Source of the DNA: Stictocephala bisonia
Lineage: Eukaryota; Arthropoda; Insecta; Hemiptera; Membracidae
Length of the DNA: 64,000 nucleotides
Assembly: GCA_035578905.1 (NCBI GenBank)
Contig: JAQJVL010000177.1
Coordinates: 830,615-894,614 of the forward strand
Direction of reading: 5' to 3'
Shown here: piece after piece, positions 45,087 to 55,095 of the stretch
Layout: each line of letters begins with the position of its first letter
Numbering within the stretch: the first letter of the stretch is position 1
Program-made: the position numbers and the translations under genes
Notes under the pieces: generated by a model
What the model was told of the DNA's origin: nothing
Seen by the model: the letters and a program-made list of their open reading frames with translations, nothing else
Databases searched by the model: none

Positions 45087-46040
45087 AAATAGCTACCTTC
45101 TAAATTACTGAAATTTAAAATGGGGACTATGTTTTTGGGAATCTTTAGTGGTTTTAAAATTAAATCCATTCTTTTATCATCCAAAATTACTACGATATTT
45201 TACAAATATTCAAATATGTGAAAAGTTATTAATCTAATTTTAATCATTAAATGGCATTCCTTAGTCCGTTGCTTAGTACTTAGAACCTGTTTAATTAAAC
45301 CTCCCCTATTCAACTAATACCCTTTCGCTGCTCCGTCACAGACCTTTGTCAGGTCAACTCGCGACAAGTTCTCAGCCGATGGACTTACCCTCGCGGTCAC
45401 TCAAAACCAGTTCCGGCCGTTCCAATTTGAGACCAACCCATTGTCTCACCATCGGCTATTGTTTATAAAATTAAAAACTTAAACCGGCTTGTTTGTGGAT
45501 TGTGAGAATATATCGCCACCGAGCTCTAGTTTGAGTAACGGTCTTTTTGGTGGAGTCTACGGGGATATACACTGTACAAATCCTCACGTACGTAAACTAC
45601 TGATAGGGGTTGACGGGAGAGTTGTCACTTCTGGATTGGGTGTCTGTCACTCTGTGGTGGTGCCAAGGGGGAATTTTAACTCCAGATATAATTATACATG
45701 TATGCAATTTTCAGCTCCTGAGTTAACAATTTGCAATAGAAAATTCGGATTGGATCAACCCTGTGATAAAATAGCCACTCTGTAATGGTTTATCTTTTGC
45801 CAAACACCCCTTTGTACTCCTTTGATGAACTGTCCTTTGAAAATTACTGACTGAAAAGTAACGCCTAGAATAAAAGCGTTTTCTGATTATTTTTGATAAT
45901 TTTGGAAGTAGGCTTATTGGTCTGTAATAACCAATATCTACAATAATCCACCATTTATGTGTTTTAAATCTTATTAAAAATGTTTGGGTGACATTACCCT
46001 GTATAGTTGAGGATAGTAAATATAGGAGGATTTAAGCAGT
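45087..46040. other. Unassigned sequence
   Basis: A 98-codon open frame at 45489-45785 begins MFVDCENISPPSSSLSNGLF and ends DQPCDKIATL. It matches no family I know and has no splice or promoter support. Confidence 0.35.
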
Positions 46041-46044
46041 TTTT

Positions 46045-46325
46045 TTTTTTTATTGTTATTTTTAAGAGAGGCCAATTTCATTTTCAAAATTGCTCTGCCC
46101 ACTCTCCATATAATATTGATCTGTTCGGGGAACTTATTCGGTCAGACAACAGGAAAGAACCAGTACAGTGGAAGCTGAACGGTATTGATAAAAGTTTCCA
46201 GGCTAGGGTTCGAATCTACACTATCTGCTACTCGGGCTCAAAATGTCAAAGTCCAGACGCCTTAAGATGGCTGTTTCCCCCCAAACCGCCAAGTCGCCTC
46301 TGGGAAATCGACTGCTCTATATAGT
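46045..46325 (-). mobile_element. SINE family S1, copy with tRNA-like head
   Basis: On the + strand it runs from a T-run (the reversed A tail) through GCCAATTTCATTTTCAAAAT, GATCTGTTCGGGGAACTTAT, CAGTACAGTGGAAGCTGAAC and ATTGATAAAAGTTTCCAGGC. It then reaches a B-box-like GGGTTCGAATCTAC and an A-box-equivalent region near 46258-46300 that has diverged. Orientation is uncertain for the tRNA half in this copy. Block order is the same as at 51530-51775. The 105-codon open frame crossing it is not a gene. Confidence 0.65.
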
Positions 46326-46800
46326 TCACATGCGGTTTTACCGCCAGCGATCCAAAACATGCTGTATTTCAACTTTACGGTACGTTTTATTATCATACTG
46401 AATTATAGTGAACATTGTATGATAGTTAAATGTTAAATAATTTAAGTGAAACATAAGTCAATATTAAGAGTTTGTTAATTTAAAATCGTCGAGAATGACG
46501 TGGAAAGTTTCACAGTTTCAAATTTTTAAAAAAATTTAAAAACACTAATTTTTTACAAAATATGGTCCACTAGAACAGTTCTTCGCTTATCAAATTTCAC
46601 CTCAAAGAGTTACAATAAGGACCGAATCATTGAAATAGGTAATTATGTTTTAGGCGTTTTTCATGGAACGAGAAGTTTCACTTAATTAACAGTTTTTCAG
46701 CTAGTAACAAGATACAAACAAAATTGTATTGTAATATGTATATTACATGGACATTTGCCTTATAATAGGCCTACTTATTTATAGACGTATTTTTACGATC
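46326..46800. other. Unassigned AT-rich sequence
   Basis: Nothing recognised except a TAGGCCTA palindrome at 46766, just left of a piggyBac insertion. Confidence 0.4.
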
Positions 46801-46805
46801 TTTAA

Positions 46806-47828
46806 CCCTTAACTAGCATAGTTGGGTCTTTTTTAATCCCCAACACTTTTTAATTTCATTTTTGACCAATTTAAAACTGTGAGATAGCGACTCTTAGATC
46901 TAGGTATTCCCAGTTGGCTTTGTGCAGTGATATAGGAATGGCATAAATTTTTTTTCGTTATTTTAGTTCCGATAAGACCCCACCACTTTATAAGTTTTAG
47001 TGTTTTTTAGGAGTAGTAATTTTGTGTTTTTGTAATTTGTTAATGTGCAATAACGTAATTTGTATCCTAATAATAATAATAATTTGTAATAATGTGTGAT
47101 TTGTGAAAAATCAGTCAGTTATTACGATATCTTCTATACACCATGACAAGAGTCTACTGGCAAATAAAGAGAAAACAGAAAGAAAAAACACAAATGATTG
47201 ATTCTTATAACTTCACCAAAGTCGGTGTTGGAACAGAGGAAGTTGACCAAGAAGAACCTGGACCGCAACAGCTGAAGAAGCGACGAAGATGTCACATCTG
47301 CCCAAGGAATAAGGACCGAAAATTCCTCACCCAAATGATCAAAATGTTATTGTGGAGTGTGTTAGCAGCCAAGCCATAGTGTGACCATCATAGGTGAGTA
47401 GGAAGAGCCATTCCAATTTACACCTTTTCCCTTAACAAAGTTCAATTGCCTGTCTCCGTTACCTAACTTAATAATCCATTTTTCTTTACTTACAGATGGA
47501 AGATGCACTCTTGGAGAAGAGGAACTGGTTGAATTAAAACAGTTTCGGATTAGGTTTGATTGTTTTATAGTATTATTAAATGTATCTCTAAAAAATTAGA
47601 AAAATACATTCAAGCGAATTTTATTTTTTAATAAATATTATTAATTTTTAAATTTGTATTTTATACCCCCTACGTATTCATTTATATATACGAGACAATG
47701 TAATAGCCTATATGTTTTATACCAAAGCTATACAACTTTTATTATTTTTTCCATTAATTTGAAAATTGGAGTCTTAAAAGGCCCCACCATGGTATGAGTG
47801 TTCCTAAAAATCCCATGGTGGTTAAGGG
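46806..47828 (+). mobile_element. piggyBac-family element, 1023 bp, internally deleted
   Basis: Exact TTAA duplications flank it (46802-46805 and 47829-47832). The ends are inverted: left CCCTTAACTAGCATAGTTGG, right (reverse complement) CCCTTAACCACCATGGGATT. It encodes only the C-terminal end of a transposase (47143-47393). The 5' third is non-coding AT-rich sequence. The TIR sequence differs from the other piggyBac copy at 7491-8393, so two families are present. Confidence 0.9.
47143..47393 (+). pseudogene. piggyBac transposase C-terminus (Cys-rich domain, broken)
   Basis: From an ATG at 47143 the frame gives MTRVYWQIKRKQKEKTQMID, an acidic linker (GTEEVDQEEPGPQQ), then KKRRRCHICPRNKDRKFLTQ. 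This is the pattern that leads into the C-terminal zinc-binding domain of piggyBac transposases (RRRCxxCxxxxxRKT). The expected next cysteines appear only in a shifted frame: TGA-SKCYCGVC-TAG-QPSHSV. So there is a frameshift and two stops across the CxxC...C...H cluster. The DDD catalytic core is missing. The ATG may not be a real start, since the deletion probably removed upstream coding sequence. Confidence 0.75.
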
Positions 47829-47832
47829 TTAA

Positions 47833-48270
47833 ATTAAAATGTTAATAAACCGTGAAAATGTAGTGAAAACGTAAGTGGTACATGATTGGGGATCCAAGTT
47901 GTTCTTGAAAAATGAAAAAATGAGTTTGATAAATTAGACATTTAAATAGTAAATTAAAAATTAACAACTAAATATTTTGTTTTCTGTTGTGGTTATCCAT
48001 ATAATAGAGTGTCATAATTAACATGGAGTAAATTTTTAATTTTCAGGATTTTGAAAAAAATTACGATGATGACCCTACGATCCAAAATACGAAGATAAAA
48101 ACGATTCTGAAATAAGATTCTCGTTAGATCAGTCAATGAAAAATGGCGTATTTTAGATAATAACAGGGCCACATACATTTATTATTCTCATTTTACAGGG
48201 TTGTATCATCCCTTACATCTGATCTCAGCAGTTCAGAGGATAGAGCCAAGCACGGAAATGGTGGATTTGT
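47833..48270. other. Unassigned AT-rich sequence
   Basis: Nothing recognised. Confidence 0.4.
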
Positions 48271-48277
48271 GTAGGTA

Positions 48278-48400
48278 TTGGTATATTATAGACCGATATG
48301 CTTTCTTCCAAAATTGACAAAAATACTCAGAAAATTGTTAGTCAAGTGCAATGTCAAAGGACAGTTCACCAGTTCATTAAAGGAGCACTTAGGGTGTATG
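48278..48400 (+). pseudogene. LINE reverse-transcriptase scrap (RPISLLP region)
   Basis: The frame reads YYRPICFLPKLTKILRKLLV, very close to the conserved NYRPISLLPxLSKIxEKLL block at the N-terminal side of the polymerase domain in jockey/CR1/I-type LINEs. It continues KCNVKGQFTSS before similarity is lost. No catalytic motif is present. It could be from the same kind of element as the scraps at 38.1 and 41.0 kb. Confidence 0.6.
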
Positions 48401-49100
48401 GGTGAAGATAAACCGTTACAGGGTGGCTACTTTCTCACAGGGTCGATCCGGTTCGATTTTATCATTTAAAACAATCGCCCTCAGTTAAAACAAAGGACAA
48501 CCTTACAGAACAGGTTTACAGTGACCTACGACCAGTCGTGCATAGGAACTGGCGAAGGGATGGTGGGGTGGGAAGGGTTGAATGTATAATCAGCTGGTCC
48601 TTACAGGTGTGGACTCGACTCTTCAGTAGCCTGACTTGTTTGTGATTTATTTATTTCTATGGCCGGTAACAATTAGTCTATCTACGTCTAACGGACTGAC
48701 TGAGCACAATTATCTAAACTAGACTAGAACAAAAGTTTCTTTACAGACATTAGTTGCGTACTAAGAGAGGTAAATAAAATTGTATCTCTCAAAAATAAAA
48801 TAAGTTAGATAATTAATATCCCAATACCGGCCAATCATAGTCTTTGTTACAATTCAGAGCGTACGAATGAGATAGTTTGGGACCGCGCAACTTGCCGTAA
48901 GAGGTTGTTTCTTTTAACAACGGAAGCGTGTAATGTGAGGGAAAATAGAAAAATTACAAGAGATACTGACGATGTCGGTACGTGACGTGTGCATATATTA
49001 ATTCAAATTAAGGTAGAAAATTGGATCTGTGGTAATAAATAAATAGTTACCGTAGGTTTAATATATATTTCACTGTAATTTCCGTTTTAAAATTAAATTC
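48401..49100. other. Unassigned sequence
   Basis: No gene or repeat recognised. Confidence 0.35.
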
Positions 49101-49104
49101 TGCA

Positions 49105-49680
49105 AGTCGATCTCTTTGGACGGCTACCGACTGCGGGAAGCGCTCGAAGTGTAACGAATACGACACCTACAGGGTTGTTTTGTGGGGGGTTGGGGACAGT
49201 TCTAACTACGCCTGCTCCTCACCACGCTTCACATGCAAATGGCACCAATCGTCTCTCGCGCCCACCCTTTAACCCAGCCACCCACTGTCTCTCGCCAAAC
49301 CCCGGGGTAACGAATGCCATCACTTCAACCCGATCCTGCGAAGCCTACTATTTATTTCCATACAACGTAGTATTGGGAGAAGATCGGCATCACGCCGCGC
49401 CGGTCCGCCGGCAGAGAAAACACCTAAATAAAACTCCGAACGGAATTTATTTCCGCGGTTAGGTTACGTAACTCGTCTCGTTTCCGGTTCCGTTAGCGCC
49501 TCCTGAATCAGTTTCCACTTTGTAAAGTGTCGCCCCCGCCCCACCCACCCTCTCGGCCGAAGTTTATCGCGAAAGCTGCCTGTGGCCTGGACACAGAATG
49601 AGTATGAACCCGCGGATTTAATGGAGTTTCGATCCGCGTTTACTCTGGGAAGACGATTTACTAAGTAAATCACTACATCG
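49105..49680. other. GC-rich island, possible regulatory DNA
   Basis: GC- and CpG-richer than the flanks. Contains an octamer ATGCAAAT (within CACATGCAAATGGC near 49231), CCGCGG and several CCACCC runs. Open frames on both strands (e.g. 49175-49462) show no recognisable domain. I consider it unlikely to be coding. A regulatory element is possible, but the evidence is only composition. Confidence 0.3.
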
Positions 49681-50020
49681 GATACGTTTTTCTATCAATG
49701 TTAGCTTGGTTTATAAACACTTTTTGTAGTATTCCTCAATTTACTGTCTCAATAAACGCCAAAAAGTTGCCAATATATCTGATTTATTCTCCATAGTGTT
49801 ACTTGTGTTTATGTTTTTGCAATGTTTTGTAAGTAACTATTTGTTTTATATACTTTTATCTGAACCAAATGTATTACTTAAACATTTAGAAATACCACTT
49901 GTTAAAAAATGTATATAAATAATACGTGAGATTATTTTACTTTTGTAACCGCTGAGATTTCATAGAATGATAGTTATAGATAAATTGCTTTACATTTTTC
50001 AATCATATATATGTACACTC
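49681..50020. other. Unassigned AT-rich sequence
   Basis: Nothing recognised. Confidence 0.4.
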
Positions 50021-50154
50021 AGATTGCTCATGGTGTTGGGGAAACTGTGGTTTTCTCCTTGAACACACTCTATCTGCATATTAGTGCGTGCTGATGAACG
50101 CAAGCAGTTACAAAGAGAGTATGATTGGCATACTAGTTTCGCATTTTTGACGAC

Positions 50155-50245
50155 TGAATTGTGGACTGGCACGTTCTGGCAACCGCGTTCAGTCCACAAA
50201 CCAGCTCGTTGCGCTATAAAGCGAACAGTCCACAAGCTATAGAAA
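50155..50245 (+). repeat. Family B hairpin-core repeat, reference copy
   Basis: TTGTGGACTG pairs with CAGTCCACAA around GCACGTTCTGGCAACCGCGT. A second motif follows, TTGCGCTATAAAGCGAACAG then TCCACAAGCTATAG, which itself can fold through CGCT/AGCG and repeats the word CAGTCCACA. The same two-part order is seen at 17.34 kb, inverted at 10.44 kb and, in part, at 30.57 kb. Similarity with the 30.5-kb copy continues upstream (ATTGCTCATGGTGTTGGGG at 50022). Class unknown; it could be a SINE, a MITE or a structured RNA gene relic. Confidence 0.75.
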
Positions 50246-50300
50246 ATCGAATTAAATTAGCTAGTAGGAGACAATAAAATCTGTTTGTGATTACCTGTGG

Positions 50301-51516
50301 TAGGGGAGAATTGCCTTGGTTGAACCGGTGACTTCAACGGACCGCCATGGTAACTTGAAAAATAAGGAAATTTTGTCTGTTTAGTTGGCAGTAGTTGTAG
50401 TTACAGACCATTCTATTGCAGGACAGTTACCGCCATTACTGTAAAAGCGTATATTTGTCAGTAATTTTGTATCACGTATTCCTGTCTTAAGCGTTTAAAT
50501 TTTAATGCTTCATTCGGAAGGATGTATTCCAAGCTTTAAGGTAAGTAACATCAATTATGATAGTATCATAGCATAGAATATCTATTTAGCTCCAATGTGA
50601 TATAATAATTAAGTACAGTAATGTGTTCGTTTGGTAAATGACGCAATCTTCCAGTTATTTGGTCGAGTTGCTGAGCTTGGACGTTATGGAGTCGCCTTAA
50701 ATGGACCGGTCCATTCTGGGTAACTTTGTATTTAATTAAAGGGAAATTTCATATTTTATTCTTTTTCCTGGTTTTATCGGACCAAATAGCTCAAATTATT
50801 GTTTGTATTTCTTACAGACATTGAAAATGGAGTGAAAACAAAATTGATAATGGTCTGAAGATGAACAACAACAAGCCAAAAACAACCGTCTTCAGCGTTA
50901 GAGAACAAGGGAGACAGGAGCCCAAGGGCTGCAGTTCTTACAACCACCCTCTAGAAATCCGAGCTTGAAGCCTTGACAAATGAAATTAAAAACCATAAAT
51001 AAGGAACCACATACAAAGAAGACGTTCAACTTAAAATAAAACGTGGGAACAGTAAAAAATCGAAGAAGAGAATTAGTCTGGAAATAGTCACTTACAAACA
51101 GAATTTTAGCTGTGTGATATATGACGAATAGAGAATACAGTTTGCCATAGTCTTTGCACAAGTGTAAGCACAAAGAAGAAAATATTTTATTGCACTAATT
51201 GTGTCTCTATTGTTTTAAATACAACTTATTACAGTTTTCCTAACTTTTTTACTTTCAAATCGTAACTTTTACTATAAACATATTTTGTTTAAATGTATAG
51301 AATAACATAAAATAAATTAATACAAAATATTACACGTCTAATTCATTACTTATAACAGTGGTCAAATGAAAGCAACCATCGGTCCATCGTAGGCAACTAG
51401 TTTCCGTGAGTGGACCGATTGACACATGACTTTAAAATAATTTTACAATAGAACTCATGTTTTTACGTTATAAGAGAAAATGATGAAACTGGTCCAATTA
51501 AGGAAACTCTCCCCTA
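50301..51516. mobile_element. pogo/Tigger-like element, about 1.2 kb, coding lost
   Basis: The ends are inverted: left TAGGGGAGAATTGCCTTGGT then TGAACC, right (reverse complement) TAGGGGAGAGTTTCCTTAAT then TGGACC. A subterminal motif GGACCG followed by GGTAACTT-like sequence occurs near 50340 and 50700, and inverted near 51375 and 51400. The architecture parallels the element at 58657-59996, which also starts with TAGGGGAG and has repeated subterminal motifs. Interior frames are broken; a short WSEDEQQQAKNNRLQR near 50855 is only suggestive of a transposase N-terminus. The target duplication is not clear. Confidence 0.65.
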
Positions 51517-51529
51517 TCATCGTCCCAAA

Positions 51530-51775
51530 ATTTTGTTTTCTTCATCTTCTAAGAAGAGACCAATTTCCTTCTTCCCCCTACTTTACCCGTTCCCAATATC
51601 CTCTTGATCTGTATGGAGAACTTATTCAGACATAGTGCGCGGGGGGGGGGAACAGTACAAGGTGAACATCATTGATAAAAATGTCGAGTCCATTCTGGTT
51701 TCGAACCAACAATATATCCCAACATAGGCTAACAATCTTGACGCCTTAGACTGCTCGGCCATCTAAGCGCCTTTT
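51530..51775 (-). mobile_element. SINE family S1, copy with best tRNA-like head
   Basis: The minus strand begins GGCGCTTAGATGGCCGAGCA then GTCTAAGGCGTCAAG, close to the D-arm/A box of Leu-type tRNAs. About 30 bases on, GGTTCGAAACC is a B box. The body follows: ATTTTTATCAATGATGTTCA, then GTTCTCCATACAGATCAAGA, ending in A/G-rich sequence. The whole is about 245 bp. No tRNA function is expected; the acceptor stem has no partner. Confidence 0.75.
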
Positions 51776-52208
51776 GATGTGCTGATCTAAATGCTAAAAG
51801 ATCCTGTAGTGAGGGATGCATAATATGGCACATGACTATGACAATTTTGGCACTGGAAGAAGAAAATTGTTTAATCCTTCCACAGGCAATCTCAGAAATA
51901 TCTAATATTCAACACTACAGTAAGTCCAGCCCTCCAGGCACCGTGTGTAGTGAAAGCGAATATCGTTGCACAACATTCGGCAACTACGTGAAGCTGCACA
52001 CGTTTCTGCATTCTATGTAGATGAGGGCCTTAGGCATCTCGGACATCGGCTGAGGCGGAGAAATTGAATTGATACAGCGTGGGAAACACTTTGGGTTGGC
52101 CACACCAAAGTATATCTTTTAAGAAAGAGAAAGGGTGTTAACATTTAATAAAAACAATGGATTCTTTTTCCAATTACTATTTGGTATGCGTGAGTCCAAT
52201 TATACAGA
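51776..52208. other. Unassigned sequence
   Basis: Nothing recognised; short open frames only. Confidence 0.35.
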
Positions 52209-53252
52209 CAGGGTGTCTTTGAACTCTCTGATAAGCTTTCTTGGTTACTGTTTCTTGTTCATTTAGGATCTCAAATATCATATTTAAAGCGTTCAAAACA
52301 CATCAGTTATCTTTGCAGACGCTCTTTTGTTCTTTTTACTTTTAAATTTATATCTAAAAAAAAATAAAAGAGTGTATTAAGATGAAATTGTGTATGGTTC
52401 TTTACAACATAAACATATATTTTGTGGAAAATTATGGGGTTTCCTGTATCAAAAGTCTCAAAATGGCAGTCATATAAAATTTTAAATCCTAAATAACTCA
52501 TCAACCAATAATTATATTAAAAATTACAAAGTACAATGTTATTTAGTAAATTTAAATACAAATCCATTGGTATAATGTTTTAAAAATTCGCATAAAAAAA
52601 CAGAAAAGATCATTTATGTGACAGTATGCACAATGCAATATGTCAGTACAATGTGTAACACACATTTAACAGCTGATAGCAATGAAGTAATTTATGATAG
52701 TCTTAAATCAGATGTTTACATAACTTTATTGTTCTACTAGTCAGCTGATTTAAGACCATCACAAATGACTTCATTACTATCAGCTGTTACATGTGTGTTG
52801 CACATTGTACTGGCATATTTCATTGTGCATACAGTCACATAAATGGTCTTTTATTTGTAATTTTTCACCAGATTTTTAAAAACGTTATATCAATGGATTT
52901 TTAATTGAATTTCCTAATAAATTTTATTTAGTGTAATTTTTAATATATTAATTTGTTTATGAGTTATTTAGGATTTTAAAGCTTAAATGGCCGCTATTTT
53001 GAAACTTTTGATACAGGAAACCCCATAATTTTTCCAAAAATGATGTTTATGTTATAAAGCAGCATGAACAATTTAAGTTCAATACATTTTTTTATTTTTT
53101 AGATATATATTTAAAAGTACAAAAAAATTAAAAAATGGCTTCTGTAAGGATAACCAGGCGTTTCGGGCACTTTAAATATGATATTTGTGATCCTAAATGA
53201 ACCAGAAACAATACCTTATAGAAAGCTTATTAGAGAGTTCAGAGACACCCTG
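52209..53252. mobile_element. Foldback element: 1044-bp near-complete palindrome
   Basis: Two arms of about 500 bp (52209-52711 and 52745-53252) are reverse complements with a modest level of substitutions, around a 33-base loop. Outer ends are CAGGGTGTCT and AGACACCCTG. Shared internal landmarks include GAACTCTCT.ATAAGCTTTC, TTCATTTAGGATC, ATTATGGGGTTTCCTGTATC, ATCCTAAATAACTCAT and ACAGCTGATAG.AATGAAGT. It has no coding capacity. It is best described as a long-TIR or foldback transposon; the flanks (TATACAGA/TATGTATG) do not show a sure target duplication. Confidence 0.9.
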
Positions 53253-54320
53253 TATGTATGTTCTTAGTGGGTGGTCTTCTGAGTTAGTAACCCTGTACGC
53301 GTATGGGTGGGTGGGTGGTTTACTATTGTACGTAAACGTGGCTTTGTGAAACGTGAAGGAATAAAATACTTTTTTATTCTTATTCTCCTTGTATAATTAT
53401 AAAAGAAATTTTTGACACTGTTGAAAATTCGGTAAACAGAATATTATCTACGTTTCTTGATTCGTAGATTCGAAGGTGACATTCGAAAAAGATGATTTAG
53501 TAAAAATAGTTGGAATATAAATTTAGTAAACCACTAAAATCCCACTTTCTCACGTGATCCTGTATATTGAAATTATTTTTAATACTTCTTTATCTACATT
53601 TAATTATCTACATTATCTGCTGCAAGTAAAGAATTTAATTGTAGATTTTGTACTCTTGGCTGTTTATCTGCAGATGTGGACATAGTTAGCCAAAAAAATG
53701 ACAACTACTCTTAAAAATTGTATATAATCATATTATGTTCTATTTCTATGTATATATCTTTTACCAAGAAAGGTTTAAAATGGACTGTTGGCACTGGAGC
53801 CGTTTAACTTATGTATTCTTTTGTATTTTTACATAATATAGATCAATGTACCCAAATGTTACATTTTTTATTTGAGCAGCAATTTTATTTTTCTTCTTTT
53901 AGTTGTTCTGTTAACGCAATATCATTTCTGTTAGTTTTGTTATTTGTTGTTGTGTTGTTTGTATTTTTATTTTTCCTTTTAAAGTTTTCTAAATCTATTC
54001 TTTTTTTGTTTTTGTTTTTTAATTACTTTAGTTTGCTATTATTTTATATTATAGTAATTTTTGTCATATTCTCACATCTTTTTTGGTTTCTGCTTATTCA
54101 CACTTTTTAATGCTTTGAATTTTTCGTGTTTTTGAAATATTTTATTTTTGAGAAGTTGAACAAAAATAAAGTATTATCGACTTTATTCCTGATTCTTTTA
54201 ACGACGTTTTGTTTCAGAGCGATTTTATGTCGTAAATAATCATAAGAATGTTACTGTTGATCATATTACATATGTTTTACTGAATACAAAAAAATGAAGA
54301 CTCGTTAGTGATTCTCATAT
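53253..54320. other. Unassigned T-rich sequence
   Basis: A short GTATGGGTGGGTGGGTGG patch lies at 53301-53320. A 99-codon, Phe/Leu-rich open frame (53811-54110) is a by-product of T-richness. Nothing else seen. Confidence 0.45.
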
Positions 54321-54399
54321 ATAAAGTCACGCACGCCGTTGAACAAAATTATAAGATTTATCGGGCAATTTCCAACAAATACTACACAACAGACTAAAC

Positions 54400-54820
54400 A
54401 AAACCTGAAAACATCAGCATTGTATTACACGGCGAGTCGCCGCTGGAGCCCCGGCTGGCGATGGTATCAGCAGTTTTATGTCGCTTCTTACCCTCTTCTC
54501 TTCGCTCTTCCGCGTTTTTAAATTCCATCGGTCACCATCTCCGGCAGTAAATCCCGGAGTCATCGCCGGGTATCGTGTTGAGCACCAGATTGATATCGTA
54601 CGTTCATAAAACGACACGCGCGCCGTTTATCGTACAAGACGCAACTGTAAATGTCGAACTCGCTGGGTGTGATTTGACGAACAATTACGTGTCATTGCGA
54701 CGTGCGAACGTTGACAGGAAAGTGGCTCTGTTGTGTTGTGTGAAGGGGAAATCCAAGACTAAGACCTACGGTCACAGAAAAGAAAGAAACAGACGAATGA
54801 GCGAATGAGTGTAGATGAAC
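54400..54820. other. GC-rich island
   Basis: CpG-rich relative to the flanks; overlapping frames are open on both strands with no recognisable domain. May be regulatory or an old exon; evidence is composition only. Confidence 0.3.
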
Positions 54821-54875
54821 GAGTGTAGTCATTCTTACTAAGGTCGACTGTTTCTCAGAAAGAGAAATTCATTAA

Positions 54876-55095
54876 TAACCCAATAGCCAGGGCAACTAAG
54901 GGACCTACAGCTTTACGTGGAATCCGAACCACGTAGTATTGGTCTGATTTTCATCTAACTGACACACCTGACACTCAGTTTTCCCCCTTACACTACATAA
55001 AGTATTTGACTAGCAGCCGACATGGACATTCCATACAATTCTAGTAGTGTCAACGTCGATGGCGATCATTGAGCGGACGCTGTGTCAAAGACGAC
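54876..55095 (+). repeat. Dispersed repeat family D, full-looking copy
   Basis: Contains CAATAGCCAGGGCAACTAAG, TTTACGTGGAATCCGAACCA, CTGACACACCTGACACTCAG and CAACGTCGATGGCGATCATT then GAGCGGACGC. It matches both other copies (35.76 kb, and inverted at 41.94-42.25 kb) and sets the family length at 220-310 bp. Confidence 0.8.

Noticed and set aside
47394..47495. GT-AG intron in the piggyBac C-terminus
   Set aside because: GTGAGT and TTTACTTACAG stand at plausible positions, but the preceding frame is already broken and piggyBac transposases are normally intronless here.
53811..54110. 99-codon Phe/Leu-rich frame resembling a membrane protein
   Set aside because: The DNA is simply T-rich (TTT/CTT runs); hydrophobicity follows from composition.
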